Assembly (NCBI GenBank): GCA_019915015.1
Contig: JAHBBC010000029.1
Location: 124,001 to 188,000 of the forward strand
Direction: 5' to 3'
DNA length: 64,000 nt
From: Auriscalpium vulgare
Lineage: Eukaryota; Basidiomycota; Agaricomycetes; Russulales; Auriscalpiaceae
Below the pieces are notes generated by a model. The model saw only the letters and a program-made list of their open reading frames with translations. It had not been told where the DNA came from and searched no databases. Position 1 is the first letter of the stretch. Every line of letters begins with the position of its first letter. Shown here one piece after another: positions 48,066 through 57,702 of this stretch. Made by a program: the position numbers and the translations under genes.

Positions 48066-49124
48066 CACGGGTTTTGTGATCTGCTGGCCCACCCCCGCAC
48101 ACCACAACTCTCTCCGCAAGACAGGCACCATCACTCGACCGTCGATATCAATACACGCCCCAGTGTCGTGCCTGCCGTCCAAACGAGCCTGCGCTGCCTT
48201 GCAAGGTGTCAAACCTGGCGCCTCTTGGCTGCGCAGACCCGTCTCGAGGACGACGCGCATCGCTGGCCAGTCCGCTGACATTGTTGTTTCTTCTAGCACG
48301 ATGCTGTTTTCTTCTGCAATGCTGAATGACCTGCTAGCTATAGCCTATGTGCTCTTACCAAGGTGCGTGCGCAGATTCTCGCGAAGCGCAGCTGCTGACG
48401 ACTTCAACAACGTCGTGTACGACCACGAGGGTCTAGCCGAGACGACGGTCAAGCACCCCTCACCATTCCTTCCACGAGACGCAAATGAGCCCGAACGACG
48501 AGGCCGCCGGCGCGACGCGCCTCTACCGCCCGCAGGCATATCAACAACCGTCCTCTGAAAACTTGCGCTTCGCAAGATGACGACGCTCTACGGGACCACT
48601 GTCCCGCAGAGCGTGCCCAAGGTCTGTCGCTACGATGATGGGACGGGCGACGAGCTAAGTACCCATGCCAGCACGACCACGTTCATCTTAGACCTCGCGC
48701 CATGATTCAGCGACCCGCCGGCGTACATCTTCTAGCCGGTCCATTCCCACAGCAGCGGACTCAAACTAAGTGCTCATTCTTCTATAGCTATGTCCCCATG
48801 ATTGGTACGTCCTCTTGCTACAAATTCGGAGCCTTGACGTCAATTTGATCTTGTACTGCAGGCACGAGCGGGACCTGCGCTACATTGACGCGGCCGGACC
48901 AGGAGCGCGCGGTCCACCAGTGCAACCTCGCCGCCTCAGCGGACTGTTGAACATTGTCGACGAGCCCGGGCCTGCCGCGCTGCTCAGCCGCTCTCAAAGT
49001 GTCCGCGCTCTGCGCCGCCGGCGCCGTGTCGTACGGCGTAACCCCACCGCACCAAAGTGCGCACCCGCGATTGCGCCCCGCCGGCGTCATGCCCGGTCAC
49101 GCCGCCCACCTGCGCCGGCCTTGC
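48066..49124. other. Gene-like debris with at least one intact splice junction
   Basis: Short coding-like pieces appear on the plus strand: MTTLYGTTVPQSVPKVCRYD from 48578, and YVPMIG joined over a canonical intron (about 48805-48860) to TSGTCATLTRPDQERAVHQC. None can be assigned to a family, and stops interrupt each within about 30 codons. Probably remnants of a captured or decayed gene. Confidence 0.4.
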
Positions 49125-49270
49125 GACCTGCCGCCGCTGACAGTCGAGCGCAGCCCTCCGAAACGGCGTCAATGTGCTTAGGATGTCCCACAGCTAAGCC
49201 GTACGAATTTATGGGCATTCATTCGACGATGCTGATGCTGCAGGAATCTCTTTTGCAGCCTCCAACGCGT
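49125..49270 (+). repeat. Diverged direct repeat, copy 2
   Basis: Partner of 47915-48065, about 1.2 kb away and immediately upstream of the ribonuclease Z fragment. Confidence 0.7.
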
Positions 49271-49371
49271 CTTATGTAATCAATGTTGGTGCCCGCCGCC
49301 AACGACAATCTCCTTTCAACCCTCAACGAATTCGTGGCTCTCCCCCGCCACTCTTGAAGCGACGTCCAGCC

Positions 49372-50059
49372 ATGTCGCACTGGATGAACGTCGCTTTCCT
49401 CTCCGCCCCGCGCAAAATCGTCGTGCTCGGCGACACGTCCACGCCCGCCGCCCTCACGCCGTTGATCTCGGAGACCCCCGGACGCATCGCGCTGCTCGTG
49501 CACGAGGCGACCGACGCGCACATCCCCGCGCACGTCGACGCGGCACTCGCCAGGCGCCGCTCCGAGGCGCTCGTGCAGGGCAAGGTCGACGCGAAGGGCC
49601 ACTCGACGCCCGCGATTGCGGGGCGCTGGGCGGGCGAGTGGGGCGCTCGGCGGCCGTGCTGAACCACATCGGCGCGCGGTGCGTCCATATTATTCTTGCT
49701 TCCGTATCCCGGAGAATCTGAGGCGCAGTGGATGCAGGCTCCCCGCTCCTATTTACACGTCGCCTGCGGGCAAGAAGTATCGCACCGCGATCCTCGACGA
49801 GCTCGCGCGCCAGGCGACCGATGCGTGGCGCGCCACCGCAAAGCAGCTCAACAGGCCTGTGAGCTTGTTCGCGCCGCCCACGGGGCTGGTGAGCGAGCGT
49901 GAGCAAGAGGCGATCGTCGCAACCGACTTCCTTACGGTGTCAATATCCCCGAGCGGCCAGCCTGAGGGCACGGAGTCACGCTGGAGGCCGGGGACGAGCA
50001 CGCCTACTCGCGACCGTGACAGTGGGCGGGAATATACGAAGCGGAGGCGGGAGGGGTGA
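49372..50059 (+). pseudogene. Ribonuclease Z (tRNA 3' processing) C-terminal fragment
   Basis: Starts abruptly at SAPRKIVVLGDTSTPAAL, a segment from the last third of long-form RNase Z. It continues with LLVHEATDAHIP (the HEAT metal-site region), KGHSTPAIAG (HST motif), LNHIGAR, an intron (about 49680-49739), PAPIYTSPAGKKYRTAIL and a basic tail. The upstream metallo-beta-lactamase core with HxHxDH is absent. One G is missing at 49651-49654 (CGGCGGCC), shifting the frame before VLNHIG. So it is a truncated, broken piece of a tRNase Z gene whose full copy should lie elsewhere. Confidence 0.78.
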
Positions 50060-50244
50060 AGTGCTACTTATTTTGGGGGGCGATTCATGTTCATGTCTAG
50101 GACCGTGAGTGTAACTTCACTACTTGTATTATTCCTACCTGCAACGTCGAGTACTGCGGCACCGTAATATGATTTGTTATTTGCCATCTGCACGAGGGTA
50201 TTTCGCACAAGAGCGGAATCCCAGTAGAACCGGACAACTCGTTC

Positions 50245-50640
50245 TCATTCTTCCTCGTTGCCTGCCTCTGCCATCCTCGCCCTCTCGCGCGCGCCCTCAT
50301 CCCACATCACCCGCGTCCCCGGCAGCGCCTCGCGCGCGTGCGCCACCCACGCGCCGTCGACATTGCACTGTTCCACGTCAAGCTCCTGCAGGCGCCACCC
50401 CGCCTTCGCGACCCTCTGCGGCAGCCGCCACATTGCCCCTTGGGCCCCGGCCGCGATGCGCACGTCGTTGAGGACGAGGACCGCGAGCGAGGGGAGGATA
50501 GGAAGGACCCGGATCGTGCTGAGCACTTCGACCGCCTTGCGTGCCACGGTGAGGCGCCGCAGCGCGGGCGCGTCCGGCCACTGCCTGCACAGTGCACACC
50601 GCGCCCAGCTCGCCCAGCTCGGCGTGACCTCATCCAGACC
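50245..50640 (-). pseudogene. LRR (F-box-type) protein C-terminal fragment
   Basis: Minus-strand frame with regular leucine-rich spacing: ALRRLTVARKAVEVLSTIRV, LPSLAVLVLNDVRIAAG, WRLQELDVEQCNVDGAWV, ending in an acidic tail and stop. It looks like the end of an Agaricomycete F-box/LRR protein. Upstream (toward 50640) the coding character stops exactly where the LipB fragment begins, and no F-box or start is present. Confidence 0.6.
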
Positions 50641-51117
50641 CCACGCGGCGGCGAACTCACGTTCCACGGGCCCGGCCAGCTCGTCGCCTACCCGCTCCTC
50701 GACCTCGCGCGCGCGCAGCACCGTCCGCATGTACGCGTGCCTCCTGGACGACGCTCAAGCTGCACCTCGCAGAGGCGCACGGGCTGCAGGCCGTCCCGTG
50801 CGCGCAACCAGGCGTGTTCCTCGACGCGACCGTCGGCGTGCAGGTGCGCCACGGGCCGACGCTGGCACGGCGTCGCGCTCAACGTGACGCGCGCCCCGCT
50901 GCCCTGGTTTGAAGAGATTGCTGCGTGCGGGTTGGAGGACGTCAGCGCAGGCGCGGTCGAGGTGGCGACGGGGACGGCGGCAGATGTCGAGGCGGAGGTG
51001 CCGGGCCTAGTTGAGCGATTTGGGCGGGTCTTCGAGACGGAGATGCGCACACTGGACGGACGTGTACACGCTGTTATAAGTCTGAGAAGCGGCTGGATAG
51101 GGCTGTGGCACATGTAG
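50641..51117 (+). pseudogene. Lipoyl(octanoyl)transferase (LipB/Lip2) C-terminal fragment
   Basis: Opens in mid-protein at TPRGGELTFHGPGQLVAYPL, the RGGxxTFHGPGQLxxYP signature of LipB. LHLAEAHGLQAVPCAQPGVF follows in one frame, and WHGVALNVTRAPLPWFEEIA plus a C-terminal tail in another. The conserved K-x-A-S-I-G stretch between PGVF and GVQVRH is missing, removing the catalytic Lys. The N-terminal half is absent. The intact enzyme moves octanoate onto mitochondrial lipoyl domains; this copy cannot. It abuts the inverted LRR fragment with no spacer. Confidence 0.75.
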
Positions 51118-51849
51118 AGTGATAGATAAGAGCAATAGATAACGGAAGTGTCCGGAACGGGCAAAACCGGGTGGTAGATCTTTGGCGTTTCACAAACGGG
51201 CTGAAAAGGCCCCATTAGTAAACGATTTTCTTCGTACCTCAGGAATCGTAAAATTGCAGGGCACGGCATCTTCAAGGGAGCCGGGACACGACCGTCACAA
51301 CTTCCCCCATAGTTCCGACACTGGTCTGGTCTTGTGCGTAGTGCCATGCTACTAAGGATGCAGGGCTGTGCTTTGAGTGTGTGAGCGAGCTCCTTCGACG
51401 CATGACTCCTCTCACATAGCCCGGCGCCGGCGCATAATTATAGAACTGCTCGCCTTGTCTTCGACCTCCGGCTTCTCAAGTGCCTCGCACCAACGTTTCG
51501 TCGAGATTTATTGTCCATTTTAAGACGCAATAATATCGACCTTGAAATACGGACTTTCCACACGCGCGTCCCCACCTCGACAGTGGACACCCTGAGCGCC
51601 AATCTTCGTAGCGGAACTCCTCGACTTATCTTCGGTGCACACAAGCTCGAGAATGACGCCGTGATGCTATGCATGGAGCTCGGCTATGTGATCGCCTGCA
51701 GCGAGCTGCAGCGTATTAGGTGGCTGGTGGCTGTGTCCTCGTGTTTGGCCGACATCTACCTTTCGACTCGGATCACCAACAGCTCTCTTCAGGCCCTCAC
51801 CTCCCGCCCTCACTTAAGACATACACAACACATCGTGGTACACGTTGCC
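51118..51849. other. Intergenic region upstream of the EVH1 gene
   Basis: About 730 bases. An open frame runs into the next gene from 51511, but its extra N-terminal residues lack conserved features, and the downstream ATG starts the conserved domain neatly. No other feature recognised. Confidence 0.5.
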
Positions 51850-54052
51850 ATGAACGGTCCAGATGACTGCTATCCGAGTCAGGAGGACAAAGATCGCGAT
51901 CTGAAGCGTGTGCAGGTGTGTCCGCTACTTCTGCATCACGCCTTTCGTGCTGCGCCGACTGTGAATCACTTGCATGCGTAGCACGACGCGCCTCGCGTCC
52001 TAAAAAGCGTGCGCTGACTCTGCGTTGCTAGGTATACGAGCTCGTGGACGACCAGCTCGAGGACAAGGGTACCGCGTTTTGCTACGGTCACTATGATAAC
52101 AGCAAGCACAAGGAGCTCCTCGTCGCGCACGCGGAGGGTGACTATAGCCATGTCATTCTGGAGACCGTCATCTCTTCCAACACAATGTATCATCTCCAGC
52201 AAGGTGCATCACCCGTTTCGTTTGCAGTGCTTGTATTTACCTATACTTCAGACCCAATTATCATCTGGACAGAACCAAACGGCGCCCAGTATGCGCTTAA
52301 ATTTGAATATCCGGAGCGGTGCGCAAAGGTGTGGAAATGCATCAACGATGTGCTACACACGTCCACTTCGGAAATTCTACGAGATGCGGATGGGCCAATC
52401 GCCGCCTTTCTTGACGAGAAACTTCGCGCAGATCAGGCTCGTCTTCTAGTCCTGATCACGGCTCTCTCCGCTTTCCTCTACGAGGAACCCAATTTGTGCG
52501 ATGCCGAAGCGACCGCAACTGCACAGAGCAACCCGCCATCGCCCAACGCGCCTAGCTCTTCGAAGTCGACGGGCTCTCAAGGTTGGCGCCAGACTCGACC
52601 CTGGCAAAGGCTCAATCGAACGCTGTCCTCATGGAAGAAGCTCATGAAGCGGCTCTCCACGGCGATCAACCACGTCGAAGAACTTGCTGGCACCGCTCCC
52701 GCCGAACACCAAGCCTCTCTGCAGGAACAGATTGCCGAGCTCCACAATGTACTCAAGCGGCACCAAGACCGCTACGAGGAGTTCGTCAAGTTGTCACAAG
52801 AGTACGCGGAGCAGTATTTGCGCGACCTCTCCGACGAAATACGATCCCAGAGCGCCTGGCTTGTTTTGCTAGAGCGTCGCCTAGAGCTCGCGAAGACGCT
52901 GCGGACCGATGCGTTGGATCTTAGGTCGTCCTTTGAGAAGGGTGTATGCAAGGAGCTGAAGGGCGTCCGTGCGGCCGGTGTGTAACATGTTCCCCCTCCC
53001 CTTATCCATTTCAGCTGACCGGAGACCTTGCAGTGCGCGCCTGCCCACTTGCCGATGAATCAGATCTTTTCAAAGAGCTCGACACGTTGATCGGCGCCAT
53101 CAAGGCTTGTTATGTCGAGCTGGACAAGTTTTGGGCAAACGAGGTCAGGCACGTGATGCAGGCGCTTCAGGAACACCCCATAGAACCAGGCGAGGTTAGC
53201 CGTTGGCGCAAATTTGAGAGAACTTTGGAAGGCATTCTTGACAGCGGTACTGTAAGTCTCTTCAGCACTGTATTCATCTCAAAGCTCTGTATCTGACTTG
53301 CCGCATAGAAGGGGACTCCTGCATTTGAAACGCTGCCATCTCCTCGTCCCCCAGATCTCGATGTCAAGCCTACGCACCAGGTAAAATCTCGTGCCCGTCC
53401 ATATCCCTCAATTCTGACTCCGACGTACAGCTCGACGTCCCTGCGGTCGCAGTCACGCTAATCTCCGCAATATATGCCATCCAAACATCTCTGTCGTCCG
53501 CGCGAGGCTTCAATCGACCCATCTTCTCCGTCCTAAAGCCCTCGCACCTCCGGAGCCTCCAGCAGGCGCACTACAATGCGGCGCAGCACAACTCGCGCTG
53601 CATGCGGTTTCTCGGGGACTGCGTCGCCTACGCGCGCAAGGCGGCCGAGTCTGCGTGCGCGGCCCTCTCCCGGCCGGCTTTCGCGCGCACCGGCGCTGCG
53701 CTCGGCCTGCGCGAGCGGGCGACAGCGCTCATACACGCCCGCCCTATAGCTGGGAGCGTCGACGTGCCGGAGACAGGTACGTTGTCACCCGCCATCGTCG
53801 GTTATAACCTGCTGACTCTGAGTAGCCGGAAGGAAGGTCTGCAAGGCATTCCGCGAGCTCGGGGGCATGCTGCGCGACGGCGAGCGCCTGTGGCGGGCGA
53901 TCGTGGACGCCGACACGCACGTCTTCGCCGCGCTGGTGCGCGGCGAAGAGCGACGATCCGTGGGCGGCTGCAGCACGAAGCAGCTCACGAAATTGCTCTG
54001 CAGGATGGACAGGGAGAATTCTGTTCTTCATCGTCTTTCCCTGACGAGCTGA
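51850..54052 (+). CDS. EVH1 (PP4R3/Psy2-like) domain plus coiled-coil protein, otherwise unknown
   Basis: Seven exons; introns 51916-52031, 52204-52251, 52978-53033, 53252-53308, 53381-53430 and 53777-53825 all fit. Starts MNGPDDCYPSQEDKD. Residues about 20-125 look like the EVH1-type domain that opens PP4R3/SMEK/Psy2 proteins: RVQVYELVDDQLEDKGTAFC, HLQQDPIIIWTEPNG, CAKVWKCINDV. PP4R3 proteins then continue with a long SMEK alpha-helical repeat region. Here a coiled coil follows instead (WKKLMKRLSTAINHVEELAG, HQASLQEQIAELHNVLKRHQ), then more helical sequence with no known family. No signal or membrane segment. The EVH1 part would bind short proline-type motifs. Could be a lineage-specific domain fusion. 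Confidence 0.7.
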
Positions 54053-55240
54053 TAGATGGATGCGCCCGGGAACCCTTGCATCATTTGTCGATCTAATGAA
54101 ACCATCCAACGTACTCTCGTATACTCTCGTGAATTACTCGGCGTGCTCTCCCACCCCACCTTTTGGGCTTCGCCGTACCTGGGACCTACCTGTACATGAC
54201 CTGCCTACCACCAGGATCCAAAGCCTAACTCCTCGTACGAAATACCATCCCACCGCCATCACATACTATACAGACTCGCGGGCGCGCGCTGCTCCCCGAA
54301 CCCCCGCCGATCGTCCACATCCGCACGGCCCGCGGGATCGACACGATCATCTCCACCGGCGTCCCCCACGTCCATCAGCGCGCACGAACCCCTCCAGCCT
54401 CCATATGTACGCGTCTTGATCACGACTTCCCCGCCTCGCTCGCCTCGCCCGCCGCTCCCGCGCTCTACCCCCACGCCCACCCTTCCCCGCTACGTGCCCA
54501 CATCCATCAGCGCCCGCGTCCCCTCCGTCCCCACTCCCAATTCGCACCGGGTGCCGTCACCGCGCGTCCCACGCAGATCTCGCCCATCGCCGGCGTGACT
54601 GCCTGCCCGCCAGCGGCTGGAGGGCTTCCGCCGTGCTTCATTCACCCGCCCTATTTTCCACCCACCCACCAATGTAATTCTTCCATCCGTTGCCAACCCC
54701 TGTGTGCTTCGCAATCCACGCGCGCCCGTCGATTTCTCAGGCCTAAAACCTTGTCGGGGCTTTCGAACGCTCCGGCAGACGCTCAATTGCGTTGGGCGTT
54801 CCGGGAGAAGACTTCGGTTGCTATAAACAACACTGCCGTATGTCCTGGAAGCTGGCCATAAATAACGTTTGCAGCCTCCAGTCGACGGGTGATTCGATGC
54901 AAGGTTTTCGTGTTTACATACAAACCTATACAGCGATATATTGTGAGAACAAATGCAGCTGGAGCGCCAGGCTGCCATCGCCACTTTCAAAACAGCGGCC
55001 GTGTATCAACCGGCCCGGGTATACAACATTTGGTCTTCAATGCGTGAGCAGTACGTGATCTCAAGAAGGAATCAATTGTGGGAATGCAACGTAAACAAGG
55101 AAGGAATGCAATGCGGAGTGCGATAGCGAGCAAACGGGATTGGTGTTCCATGCCTGAACGACAGGCAGCGATGGAGAGGTGAGTGCGGGCAGAGGAAGAA
55201 CGAGTGCAGCGTCCATGACGTGGGATTCCGAGGGATGGAA
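54053..55240. other. Intergenic region, C-rich middle
   Basis: About 1.2 kb. At 54280-54600 a plus-strand stretch (LLPEPPPIVHIRTARGIDTI) looks weakly coding but is short, has no start or splice context and matches nothing I know; it may be another gene fragment. The remainder holds nothing recognised. Confidence 0.45.
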
Positions 55241-56865
55241 TTAGTAGGGTGGGCGCTTGAACTCGTCGCTGATGATTTGGGCCTCTGGATCGTAGTGGTC
55301 CTCCTTGACGATGCGCCCGGCAGCGTCGTACTGGATGGCCATCGAGTCGGCAGCAGAGAAACTGTCCATCTACACCGGGTTAAGACATTTCAGACGACGT
55401 CATCGGGCCCGACGTACCTGTACGTGAACCCCGGAAGGCTGCTGCTTCCCGAGCGATACGTTGGGCTGCATTGCCGACCGCTGGCTCGGACGGAACGCGA
55501 AAGATGAGCCAGTGGTAGTCGTTCTAAGCGCACATGAGAATATAGTGCGTCTCCGGAGATAGTGCGCACGTACGCGAACATCTCAGCGCTGTCGTTCGAG
55601 AAATTTGCAAGGCGACGAACGACCCGTGACGCGACAATCTGACAAGACAGGTTATCGCGAATGGAATAGAAGACGGAGAATATGCGCACCGTAGATGCAA
55701 TGGCAGCTGGAACGTTCGCAATGATAGACATCACCGCGTTGAGGTTCAACGTCATGAAGATCTGGATGCGAACGATCAGCGTCGTCTCAAGTTGACATGT
55801 CATGAAACTCACGGTAGCAATCAAGTTCGCCAAGAACCTGCAACGAGCCTTCAATGGCAAGCTCCGCGCCAGAGACGAAGGGGACTCACGCGATGATGAA
55901 GTACACGAGACCATCGGTGAAGATCATGTCCACGAGCTTGCTCTTACCGCTGGAACTGGGATGAGCAAGCTTCCACCCGGTCAAGATCAGCACGAGCAAG
56001 TCGAGCGACATGCTGTAGATGAAAGTGACGGAGAGAATCCTGCTGTCGGTCGACGTAATGACGCAGCCGGCTTCAGGGACCCAAGCAGCCGTGAGGAGGA
56101 TGCCGTGCAGGAGGAGCGACCAATGGCCCAAGATGATGGCCGTCAAGGGCACGACAATGTACCACCTTTGGCCCCAGACAGCCATCCTGTCGACCAAGTT
56201 GGCAAGTGAAACCTGAAGCGGCGAACGACAGACTTACGTGCGGAGGGAGAGATTGACGCTGGCCAAACCAATCGCAAGGTTGCCCATACACTATATGCGG
56301 TCAGCACAACGCCTCCATCGTTTCAGGGAGGGACAGCGGTACCTGGTTGAACGTGTATAAGCCCTGGCAGTTGATTTTTCTGGAAATTGCTTGAGCGCAT
56401 GTCCAGGAGAAGCGCACGCACGCCACTTACTGTTTGACATTAAGGGCGACCGCGCTGAGATGATGCCGAGAGGTCAGACATGAGTGACAGAGGCGGTCAA
56501 ACGGACGTACATGCCGATGAGCGCGGCGAGCAGGCAGTACCGGCCCAAGAAGTAGAAGGTCTGCACGGGCGTCTGAGCAAGATGCACTGGACAGAAGCGC
56601 GGAACGCACCAAAGGCCAGCGGAAGACGCGCTTCCGGGTGATGAACGCGATGTCAAAGTCGAGGGAGGTGACGAACTCCCAACTTGCCGAAGCGTTAAAA
56701 GACGAATAGGGCGATGGAGGGGACTTACATGTAGAGGCCCAGGAGGGAGTGGATGAGCTTCGAGAAGGCATCTGAGGCGCGTCGGTGAGAGAAGGCAGGA
56801 GGTATGCGGTAAGGGGACCAGCCTGCATCGCGGGCGAGCTCCGCGGGGGAATGCCAGTCGACCAT
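55241..56865 (-). CDS. Multi-pass integral membrane protein of a fungal family, function unknown
   Basis: Starts MVDWHSPAELARDAG at 56865. It splices over several introns to a cytoplasmic end, MAIQYDAAGRIVKED ... FKRPPY, at 55241. Hydrophobic segments include FYFLGRYCLLAALIGMYV, WYIVVPLTAIILGHWSLLLH, LSVTFIYSMSLDLLVLIL, LVDMIFTDGLVYFIIA and AVMSIIANVPAAIASTV, so at least six membrane spans. The signature WEFVTSLDFD..FITRKRVFRWPL before the first loop is common in Agaricomycete membrane proteins of unknown role. Exact exon ends in the middle were not all fixed. Confidence 0.7.
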
Positions 56866-57702
56866 GGCGGTGAGGATGCGGAGTTAGTTGACGGGGTCGG
56901 GGAGTGGACGACGGGTCGAGCGGGGAGGTGGGGGCGCGGGGAGGCGGTGGCAGGAGGCGAGGGTGCGGGGGACGAGGGCGCAGAGAGGACGGGGTACTTA
57001 TAGGTCGAGGGCATGGCGGGCTGGCAACGGGGGACGGGTGCCGAGATGGCGCTGGAGAGGGAAGGAAGACTGCTGCAGCGCTGTCCCGTTCGGACGAGAA
57101 GAGCTGCAATGGCAGACGCGCAGGAAGGCAGACTGCCGCTTCCGCACGCGCTGCCCATTTGGACGCGTCCTCGCCCTCCCATTCGCCCGCTCACCTGCTC
57201 CCACAGAATATTCCGCTCCGCCCCGCCCACGTGCGTGATCCGCACGCACCTTCGCCTCCAGCCCCGGTGTCATACACTCGTGGTCAAATGAAAAGAGAAA
57301 TTTAGTGCACCTGCGCGAGATGCGCAAGACGCCATCTGGTGGAGCCGCATCAGTTCCAATATGCTCACTCCCTTGTGCTCGTCTTGGGAACAACGATCCA
57401 CGGGGGCTTCTCCCGAACGGTCCTTCGTTTAGAGTGCACCCGCAGCTGTCGTCACGAAGGGAAAGCGCGAAGCTTTCGCGGTTCGCTGCAAACTTCACGG
57501 CAAGCCGCGGCCCCGGCAGCGTGGCGCCAATGCGCTTTTCGTCCCGCTCCGCGACAGCAGCACTCCCGCACCAACGTTTCATGACAGGTCAGATACGCCT
57601 CTATCCAATGCCTATCTCGCGTTTCAAACCCCGGGCGAGTCCAAGGAAGTGCAGCCTGCACAACACGTGGTCCGCCGTCCGAACCCCCGCCTCGCGCCCA
57701 TG
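56866..57702. other. Intergenic region between the membrane-protein gene and pwp2
   Basis: Holds the membrane-protein promoter and the pwp2 3' end, both minus strand. G-rich on the plus strand at 56890-57060. Open frames here show no domain. Confidence 0.5.
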
